In this document: positions 58,848 through 64,000 of the stretch, piece by piece
Layout of the letters: every line of letters begins with the position of its first letter
How positions within the stretch are numbered: the first letter of the stretch is position 1
Assembly (NCBI GenBank): GCA_009668225.1
Contig: WJYK01000008.1
Location: forward strand, 1 to 64,000
Direction: 5' to 3'
Source: Enterobacteriaceae bacterium RIT693
GTDB lineage: Bacteria > Pseudomonadota > Gammaproteobacteria > Enterobacterales > Enterobacteriaceae
Length of the DNA: 64,000 bases
The notes under the pieces: model-generated
The model's database searches: none
What the model was told of the DNA's origin: nothing
The model's input: the letters and a program-made list of their open reading frames with translations, nothing else
Translations under genes and position numbers: made by a program

Positions 58848-59567
58848 ATCGCTGCGACAGTGGCTGATGCTGTACTCAATGGGCCGGTTTTGCGGATCGA
58901 ACGCCACCTGTTTGATGACTAAAACCGGCACCGGCGTTTCCAGCCTGATGTGCGTCTGGAATTCACTGTCCGGCATTCTGGCGCTCACCCGGCTGCGCGT
59001 GCGCTGCGGAATAATGTTCTGGCTGCGGAAATAGTCGTACAGCGAGACGCCAATCTCATCCGGATCGGCAATTAAGCCTGCCGGCACGTAAGACTCCTCG
59101 ATAGATACCGCGTCTTCATCCACATAACGGATACGCTTGAGCAAAAAAACGTCGCTTTCCGCGGGGACAGCCAGCTGCTCCGCCACGTCTGCCGGGCACT
59201 TCACCACGCGCTTGTTAACCCACAGCGTGTCCGGCTTTTTGCCCCGCAGTACCACCTGCTGCGAAAACCCTCTGGCCTCTTTCAGCGAATACTCAAGCGT
59301 CGCATTAATCTGCGTGCCGTAACCGCGCGAACGCGTCACCACGCCTTCATCTTCCAGCGCCTGCATCGCCTTGCGCACGGTAATACGCGAAACGCCGGTC
59401 AACTGGCTAAGATCGCGCTCGCCCGGCAAGATATTGCCCTGGGGCAGTTGCCCAGAGCGCACGGCGTTTTTCACCGTTTCGACAAATTTAAGGTACAGAG
59501 GGACGTTATCCGGGGCGGCAAAGCGCTGTTTTAGCTGCTCAACTAACTGATGATGGGCCTGTTCCAT
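58821..59567 (-). CDS. yegW: GntR/HutC-family transcriptional regulator YegW
   Basis: A 248-aa regulator. The N-terminal winged helix has ILPGERDLSQLTGVSRITVR followed by KAMQALEDEGVV and TRSRGYGTQI, the GntR signature. The C-terminal UTRA domain (about 85-245) includes VFLLKRIRYVDEDAVSIEES and YDYFRSQNIIPQRTRSRVSA and is the likely effector site for a sugar or nucleotide. It probably controls yegTUV; GGTAT-type motifs occur before both yegT and yegW. The ATG at 59567 gives the E. coli start MEQAHHQL. Confidence 0.92.
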   Translation of the reverse strand: MEQAHHQLVEQLKQRFAAPDNVPLYLKFVETVKNAVRSGQLPQGNILPGERDLSQLTGVSRITVRKAMQALEDEGVVTRSRGYGTQINATLEYSLKEARGFSQQVVLRGKKPDTLWVNKRVVKCPADVAEQLAVPAESDVFLLKRIRYVDEDAVSIEESYVPAGLIADPDEIGVSLYDYFRSQNIIPQRTRSRVSARMPDSEFQTHIRLETPVPVLVIKQVAFDPQNRPIEYSISHCRSDLYVFVCEE

Positions 59568-59607
59568 GGTACGCAATTGTCCAGCAGGGAAGATGAAGCC
59601 AGTATAG

Positions 59608-59618
59608 TACCATTGGTA
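59608..59618 (-). promoter_or_regulatory. Possible YegW operator half-sites upstream of yegW
   Basis: TACC-ATT-GGTA (59608-59618), a small palindrome 41 bp before the yegW ATG. GGTAT also occurs three times before yegT (55518, 55529, 55542). HutC-type regulators often bind GGTA/TACC-type palindromes; the link is an inference. Confidence 0.3.
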
Positions 59619-59653
59619 TTATGCTGGCTAAAAACTTCTCGCTTAACCGACAG

Positions 59654-60454
59654 TTACCACCATTCGTGGAAATGATGCACCGGGCCAATGCCGTGCCCAA
59701 CCTCGAGAGAATCGGCCTGCGCCAGCGCTTTAGACAGCCAGACTTTTGCGGCGGCTACGGTTTGCGCCCAGTCGTCATGACGAGGGCGCAGCGCAGCCAG
59801 CGCGGCAGATAAGGTACAGCCGGTGCCGTGGGTGTTTTTCGTCTGTACACGCGGCGCGGTAAAACGCTGCACATCATGGCGGGTAAACAGCCAGTCCGGG
59901 CTTTCTTCATCGTCCAGGTGCCCCCCTTTCATCAGTACCGCCTCGCAGCCCATCGCCAGCAGGGCTTCACCCTGTTCGCGCATCTCTTTTTCGCTGCGGG
60001 CATGGGGCGCATCCAGCAGCGCCGCGGCCTCCGGGAGATTAGGTGTAATCAGCGCAACGTGCGGTAACAGCCTGCGGCGTAAGCTTTCTATCGCGGACGG
60101 TGCCAGCAGCGGGTCACCGCTTTTCGCCAGCATCACCGTATCCAGTACCACGTTTTGCGCCTTGTAAAACGCCAGCCGTTCCGCGACGGCCTCAACGATA
60201 TCAGCCTCTGCCAGCATGCCGATTTTTGTGGTGTCGATGCGCACGTCGCTGAGCACCGAATCGAGCTGCGCCGCCACAAACTCAGGCTCGATGCGGTAAA
60301 CGGACTGCACGCCACGGGTATTTTGCGCCACCAGCGCGGTGATCACGCTCGTGCCGTAAGCGCCGAGCGCGGAGAAGGTTTTCAAATCGGCCTGGATCCC
60401 CGCGCCGCCGCTTGGATCGGTTCCGGCGATGGTCAGGGCGTTGATTCGCTTCAT
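59654..60454 (-). CDS. thiD: Hydroxymethylpyrimidine (phosphate) kinase ThiD
   Basis: Phosphorylates HMP and HMP-P in thiamine synthesis and salvage. It is a ribokinase-fold protein of 266 aa with [20 protein letters not shown] at the N-terminus (HMP-binding), LMKGGHL in the middle and [18 protein letters not shown] at the C-terminus (ATP anion hole with the catalytic Cys). It overlaps thiM by 4 bp and has no separate promoter that I can see, so it is controlled by the same riboswitch. Confidence 0.96.
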   Translation of the reverse strand: MKRINALTIAGTDPSGGAGIQADLKTFSALGAYGTSVITALVAQNTRGVQSVYRIEPEFVAAQLDSVLSDVRIDTTKIGMLAEADIVEAVAERLAFYKAQNVVLDTVMLAKSGDPLLAPSAIESLRRRLLPHVALITPNLPEAAALLDAPHARSEKEMREQGEALLAMGCEAVLMKGGHLDDEESPDWLFTRHDVQRFTAPRVQTKNTHGTGCTLSAALAALRPRHDDWAQTVAAAKVWLSKALAQADSLEVGHGIGPVHHFHEWW

Positions 60455-61239
60455 GCCAGCACCTCCGCGTTCAGATGATAAAGCGCGTCGAGGAAAGCGG
60501 GCGTAAAACTTCCCGGCCCGCGGCTGGCGGCGATGGCCTGTTCACCGGCCAGCGACATAAAGCGGCAGGCGCTGGCAACGTTGTCCAGCCTGTCGCCCGG
60601 TAAAGCACAACATGCAGCAACCACGGCGGAAAGCGCGCAGCCGGTGCCGACTACGCGCGTCATCAGCTCTCCGCCGCCGGTAACGGCAAGCGTTCTCTCT
60701 CCGTCTGTGACGTAATCAATTTCGCCGGTCACGGCAATCACCGCCCCGGTTTCAAGCGCCAGCTTTTGCGCCGCCGGAATAGCAGAAAGCGCATCGTCGG
60801 TACTGTCCACGCCGCGGCCGCCGGCCTGCTCCCCCGCCAGCGCCAGGATCTCAGAGGCGTTGCCACGAATAGCCGCTGGTTTCAGTTGAATTATCTTGCG
60901 GGCAAAGCGCGTACGGAAAGCAAGGCCACCTACGGCGACAGGGTCGAGCGCCCATGGCGTTCCGGCATTATTGGCGGCATGAATGGCAGCCAGCATCGCG
61001 GCCGCACGCTCTGAAGTCAGCGTGCCGATGTTGATCAGCAGTGCGCTCGCAAATTCGCTGAACTGCGCCGCTTCTTCGGCCTCAATGACCATGGCCGGGG
61101 CAGCGCCCAGCGCCAGCAGTACGTTAGCGGTAAAAGTTTGCACTACGTCATTGGTCATGCAGTGAACCAGCGGAGAATGCTGACGGAGTTGGTGTAAAAC
61201 AGAGGCGGCAGTCGCGCCGGGTAGCAGGTCAGGTTGCAT
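60451..61239 (-). CDS. thiM: Hydroxyethylthiazole kinase ThiM
   Basis: Salvages the thiazole moiety of thiamine by phosphorylating its hydroxyethyl group. The ribokinase-like fold of 262 aa has [20 protein letters not shown] at the N-terminus, [25 protein letters not shown] and the C-terminal [20 protein letters not shown] with the catalytic Cys. The ATG at 61239 follows AGGAG at 10 nt; an in-frame TTG just before it is not needed. The preceding leader holds a TPP riboswitch. Confidence 0.96.
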   Translation of the reverse strand: MQPDLLPGATAASVLHQLRQHSPLVHCMTNDVVQTFTANVLLALGAAPAMVIEAEEAAQFSEFASALLINIGTLTSERAAAMLAAIHAANNAGTPWALDPVAVGGLAFRTRFARKIIQLKPAAIRGNASEILALAGEQAGGRGVDSTDDALSAIPAAQKLALETGAVIAVTGEIDYVTDGERTLAVTGGGELMTRVVGTGCALSAVVAACCALPGDRLDNVASACRFMSLAGEQAIAASRGPGSFTPAFLDALYHLNAEVLA

Positions 61240-61251
61240 CAAGGTAAGGCT

Positions 61252-61285
61252 CCTGTCCGGCGTGAAAGAAGGGATACCGGACAGG
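61252..61285 (-). promoter_or_regulatory. Ribosome-binding-site sequestering hairpin of thiM
   Basis: A perfect 9-bp stem: CCTGTCCGG (minus strand, 61277-61285) pairs with CCGGACAGG (61252-61260), and the second arm runs into the AGGAG Shine-Dalgarno (61250-61254). It sits between the TPP aptamer and the thiM start, so it is the likely expression platform that blocks translation when TPP is bound. Confidence 0.75.
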
Positions 61286-61289
61286 CATC

Positions 61290-61369
61290 TGACTTCCCTA
61301 CGCTGGCATTATCCAGATCAGGTGGTACGGGTATTTCTCAGCCTTCACAAAGAAGGGCACCCCGAGTCA
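61290..61369 (-). promoter_or_regulatory. TPP (THI-box) riboswitch of thiMD
   Basis: On the minus strand the aptamer runs from TGACTCGGGGTGCCC through the conserved CTGAGAAATACCCG (pyrimidine pocket) and CCTGATCTGGATAATGCCAG to CGTAGGGAAGTCA. Terminal TGACT/AGTCA forms P1. The thi-box core appears intact. It lies 50 nt upstream of the thiM ATG, and TPP binding is expected to switch off thiM and thiD. Confidence 0.96.
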
Positions 61370-61594
61370 TTTAAATCAATGTGTTGTGATCAACTCTACA
61401 GGTTAATCACGCCAAGAATGATGCCAGCCCCCCTTATCTTAAACAAGCCCAAAACTTGTTCAGGGACGACATTTACTTCGCTAAAACCGCTGCTAAGCTC
61501 TATTTCAGCACCTTTGTAAGGCAGGGTTTATGGCAGCCTGGGCGTCTGGCCCAGCAGGGATCGATCCAAAAACACAGTGGTTAGATAAAACAAT

Positions 61595-62497
61595 ATGAAA
61601 TATATCATTTTGCTCATCATTATTATTTCAGTGGCCTATGTGCATTATCGCGGAAGGGTTCGCTTTCGCTTCTGGCGGCAGCTATCGGACCACTCAACGT
61701 TTACCGCCCCGCTCAACGGCTTTATGTATCTCTTTTCCCGAGTGCCCAATACGCCTTACTTAACCCCGGAAACATTTCCCGAGCTCGTCACCTTACGGGA
61801 TAACTGGGAGGTTATTCGCGAAGAAGGCATTCACCTGCAAAAGCTGGAGCAGATAAAAGCCGCCGACAAATTTAACGATGCCGGGTTTAACTCCTTCTTT
61901 AAAACCGGCTGGAAGCGCTTTTACCTGAAATGGTATGAAAATGCCCACCCGTCGGCCAGCCTGCTGTGCCCCAAAACCACCGAGCTGCTGCATGCGATTC
62001 CGTCCATCAAGGCCGCGATGTTCGCCACCCTGCCCGACGGCAGCCGGCTGCCGCGCCATCGTGACCCGTACGCCGGTTCGCTGCGTTTTCACTTAGGGCT
62101 GTCAACTCCCAATGACGATCGCTGCTTTATTGAAGTAGACGGCAAACGCTACAGCTGGCGCGATGGCGAAGGCGTGCTGTTTGACGAGACCTATATTCAC
62201 TACGCGGAAAATACCAGCGGCGAGAACCGGCTGATCCTGTTTTGCGATGTGGAAAGACCAATGCGTTACCGCTGGGCTCAGGCGGTTAACCACTGGCTTG
62301 GGCGCAATTTGATGAGCGCCGCGTCTGCGCCAAACGATGAAAATGACCGCATCGGCGGCATAAACCGCGCCTTCCGCTACATCTATCAGATTCGTATCGT
62401 CGGGAAGAAGCTAAAAAGCTGGAATAAGACGGTGTACTACATCGTTAAATGGCTGCTGTTTGGCGGAATTGCGGTGCTCATCTGGCGGGCGTTTTAA
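61595..62497 (+). CDS. lpxO: Lipid A hydroxylase LpxO-type dioxygenase
   Basis: A 300-aa protein of the aspartyl/asparaginyl beta-hydroxylase (Fe2+/2-oxoglutarate) family. It has membrane helices at both ends (KYIILLIIIISVAYVHY at 2-18 and YYIVKWLLFGGIAVLIWRAF at the C-terminus), as in LpxO, which 2-hydroxylates a secondary acyl chain of lipid A at the inner membrane. The iron-binding His-x-Asp is in LPRHRDPYAGSLRFHLGLS and the distal His in FDETYIHYAENTSGENRLIL, where the Arg binds 2-oxoglutarate. The ribosome-binding site is weak. It has no equivalent next to thiM in E. coli K-12. The substrate is inferred from the family. Confidence 0.78.
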   Translation: MKYIILLIIIISVAYVHYRGRVRFRFWRQLSDHSTFTAPLNGFMYLFSRVPNTPYLTPETFPELVTLRDNWEVIREEGIHLQKLEQIKAADKFNDAGFNSFFKTGWKRFYLKWYENAHPSASLLCPKTTELLHAIPSIKAAMFATLPDGSRLPRHRDPYAGSLRFHLGLSTPNDDRCFIEVDGKRYSWRDGEGVLFDETYIHYAENTSGENRLILFCDVERPMRYRWAQAVNHWLGRNLMSAASAPNDENDRIGGINRAFRYIYQIRIVGKKLKSWNKTVYYIVKWLLFGGIAVLIWRAF

Positions 62498-62506
62498 CTA
62501 AAAAAT

Positions 62507-62678
62507 GAGGCCTCCAAAAAGAGGCCTGAGACTGCTGACAAAGTTCATTGCTCTAAAAAAGTCCGAACCCAGGTCTAATAAAAACAATGAATAATGTTCT
62601 CTGGTTTGCCCCAAACAGTCGAAAACCACGTTTTTCGGCTGTTTGTCATCAATCTGAGGCCTCCGGATAAGAGGCCTC
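62507..62678. repeat. Composite inverted-repeat element between lpxO and the DoxX gene
   Basis: Hairpin A (AGGCCTC/GAGGCCT, 62508-62514 and 62521-62527), hairpin B (GAGGCCTC twice, 62656-62663 and 62671-62678) and a central hairpin AAACAGTCGAAAA (62613-62625) / TTTTCGGCTGTTT (62632-62644). GAGGCCTGAGACTGCTGACA at 62521, extended by AA, is an imperfect inverse of 62643-62664 (19 of 22 bases). It sits in the convergent gap of lpxO and doxX and may act as a double terminator or be a small mobile repeat. Confidence 0.7.
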
Positions 62679-62690
62679 TGGCAAAGCCTA

Positions 62691-63095
62691 TTACCGTAGT
62701 TGACGCTGCAGGCGGCGCGTATCAAAGCTCAGAGACGTCGCTCCCAGCGCTGAGATTTGCAGCAGCCCCGAAGCAATCATCAGGTTTTTCAGGAAGTGCA
62801 GCAGGGTGTTCTGGTCGGCAAAGTTGTGGTGGAAAAACACCGCCGTCGCCACGGTGAACACGGCCAGCAGCGCCGAAATGAGTCGTGTACGGTAGCCCAC
62901 CAGCAGCAGGATGCCGCCTCCAACCTCAGCCGCCAGGGCAATAAGGTACCCGAGTAACGGGAACGGCAGCCCTACCGAGGCAATATAGCCCTGTGTCGCC
63001 TCAGGCGTAGCGATTTTCCCCAGTCCGCTGATGATAAAAATCGCGGCAATCACGATGCGACCCACGGTCGCGAAGTTAGTAGCGTATCTGTCCAT
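62691..63095 (-). CDS. DoxX-family inner-membrane protein
   Basis: A 134-aa four-helix membrane protein of the DoxX family. It has FATVGRIVIAAIFIISGLGK in helix 1, a GLPFPLLGYLIALAAEVGGG segment with a membrane Glu, LISALLAVFTVATAVFFHHN and a final KNLMIASGLLQISAL helix. E. coli YqjF is a similar protein. The family is poorly defined functionally (electron transfer or redox protection is suggested for relatives). It starts 40 bp after the FMN-azoreductase gene stop and is probably co-transcribed with it. Confidence 0.88.
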   Translation of the reverse strand: MDRYATNFATVGRIVIAAIFIISGLGKIATPEATQGYIASVGLPFPLLGYLIALAAEVGGGILLLVGYRTRLISALLAVFTVATAVFFHHNFADQNTLLHFLKNLMIASGLLQISALGATSLSFDTRRLQRQLR

Positions 63096-63135
63096 CAGGA
63101 TTTCCCGTTAAATTGATTGATGCGCGGTGTCGTTA

Positions 63136-63747
63136 TCAGGACAGCGCGGCAATCTGGCCTTTTGCATCGGCGAGCGCGGCATTTTTCGCTTCGTCGCCAC
63201 GGTTTAAGTTTTCAGCGCGGATAATCGTCACGTCGGTCAGGCCAATAAAGCCCAGCACCACTTTCAGATAAGACTCCTGATGCTCCAGGAAAGCCGCCGG
63301 GCTGTCGCCGGTGTACTGGCCGCCGCGTGAAGAGGCGATAAACACTTTTTTGCCTTTTGGCAACAGGCCCTCAGGGCCGTTTGCGCCGTACCGGAAAGTC
63401 CGCCCGGCCACGCAGACGCGGTCAATCCACGCCTTGAGCTGGGAAGGAATGGAGAAGTTGTACATCGGCACGCCGATGACAATCACGTCGGCAGCGAACA
63501 GATCGTCGATGAACGCCCCGCCGGCGGCCAGGTCTTCGCCCAGCGCCGCGTCGGTCACTTCTGCACCCTGGAAAGCGGCAATGTGCTTGTCCGACAGGTG
63601 CTGAGCCGGTGACTGAACCAGGTCGCGGTAAATCACGGTCGCACCGGGGTGCAGCGTTTTCTGGCGAGCAACAATCTCCGCCGACAGCTGGCGGCTGACG
63701 GAGTAGCCGCCAAGAACACTGGTATCAATATGCAGAATAGTCGACAT
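63136..63747 (-). CDS. FMN-dependent NADH:quinone oxidoreductase / azoreductase (AzoR family)
   Basis: A flavodoxin-like-fold reductase of 203 aa. The N-terminus MSTILHIDTSVLGGYSVSRQ carries the phosphate-binding loop, VPMYNFSIPSQLKAWIDRVC contains the FMN-contacting P-M-Y-N-F motif, and ASSRGGQYT is the second FMN loop. Family members reduce quinones and azo dyes by two-electron transfer and protect against electrophiles. The ATG at 63747 has GAGG 9 nt upstream; 28 codons of open frame before it lack family similarity. E. coli AzoR is clearly related but has diverged, so this may be a paralogue. Confidence 0.9.
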   Translation of the reverse strand: MSTILHIDTSVLGGYSVSRQLSAEIVARQKTLHPGATVIYRDLVQSPAQHLSDKHIAAFQGAEVTDAALGEDLAAGGAFIDDLFAADVIVIGVPMYNFSIPSQLKAWIDRVCVAGRTFRYGANGPEGLLPKGKKVFIASSRGGQYTGDSPAAFLEHQESYLKVVLGFIGLTDVTIIRAENLNRGDEAKNAALADAKGQIAALS

Positions 63748-64000
63748 CGTTTTAGCCTCGGAAATAGAGCGTTGTTTAGGGGTTAAGCGCGTAAAGAGTT
63801 TTTTAAAAGCCGTTAACATAGCGGTGCTCAATCTTCAGAATTCGCTGAACATGGCAGCCACTATGCCATCGCCTTCCCTACCCGAATAGCCGTTATATTT
63901 CGATGCAACCCATCGCCACAGCCGATACATCATCCCCGATGACAAAGGCCGAACGACGGGCTATATTGCGCTTCACCCGGTCACCGCTAAGCAGGAACTC
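63748..64000. other. Right-edge region upstream of the azoreductase gene
   Basis: No gene can be assigned. A minus-strand frame is open from 64000 to a stop at 63893-63895 (35 codons, ending VAMGCIEI) and a plus-strand frame starts MQPIATADTSS at 63903. They overlap antisense, and neither resembles a family I recognise. One may be the edge of a neighbouring gene. Confidence 0.25.

Noticed and set aside
63893-64000. 35-codon minus-strand frame open to the right edge
   Set aside because: Too short to tell from chance (about one in five random frames of this length is open) and no family motif. Mentioned only as an edge note.
1-64000. CRISPR arrays, tRNA/rRNA genes, insertion sequences, prophage or att sites
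   Set aside because: No regularly spaced direct repeats, no cloverleaf-type sequences and no transposase or integrase frames were seen on either strand.

Overview
The window is a chromosomal segment of a member of the Enterobacteriaceae (Klebsiella/Enterobacter/Cedecea-like; I cannot resolve the genus). The evidence is a complete colanic-acid cluster in the Escherichia coli gene order, followed by yegH, asmA-dcd-udk, yegE, alkA, yegD, mdtABCD-baeSR, yegQ/trhP, cyaR, yegS, fbaB, yegTUV-yegW and thiMD, with proteins that closely resemble my recollection of the E. coli ones. No tRNA, rRNA, CRISPR array, intact insertion sequence or prophage was seen.

Layout. Bases 1-3.2 kb hold the start of the O-antigen cluster on the minus strand: rmlB, rmlD, rmlA, then the first 96 codons of a wzx-type flippase running off the left edge. 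A JUMPstart/ops element lies upstream of rmlB, and galF follows. Bases 4.7-27.4 kb are the 20-gene colanic-acid operon on the minus strand: wza, wzb, wzc (export and tyrosine-kinase control), wcaA-F, gmd, fcl, gmm, wcaI, cpsB, cpsG, wcaJ, wzxC, wcaK, wcaL, wcaM. Its roughly 420-nt leader carries a second JUMPstart/ops element, and an RcsAB box lies just upstream of the predicted promoter. Several intergenic hairpins and a pyrimidine/purine-rich palindromic repeat family sit inside the operon.

Bases 28-39 kb are housekeeping genes: yegH, asmA, dcd, udk, dgcE/yegE, alkA (with a plausible Ada box) and yegD. Bases 39.3-50.3 kb are the overlapping mdtABCD-baeSR efflux and envelope-stress operon, with a BaeR box upstream of mdtA. 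A small gene for an unrecognised membrane protein with paired CxxC motifs follows, then trhP/yegQ, the CRP-type small RNA cyaR, and yegS.

The slot between yegS and fbaB (53.4-54.26 kb) holds the gat operon in E. coli K-12 as I recall it. Here it holds no gat genes. It holds about 500 nt of DNA dense in long, mostly perfect inverted repeats, two neighbouring hairpins with the same loop, an upstream sequence complementary to both loops, a 24-codon reading frame with a good ribosome-binding site, and a terminator. This is the best candidate here for something undescribed.

Bases 54.3-61.4 kb hold fbaB, the yegT-yegU-yegV nucleoside-like uptake, hydrolase and kinase operon with its GntR regulator yegW, and thiMD under a TPP riboswitch. 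The right end carries an lpxO-type lipid A hydroxylase, a small composite of inverted repeats, and a DoxX/FMN-azoreductase gene pair.
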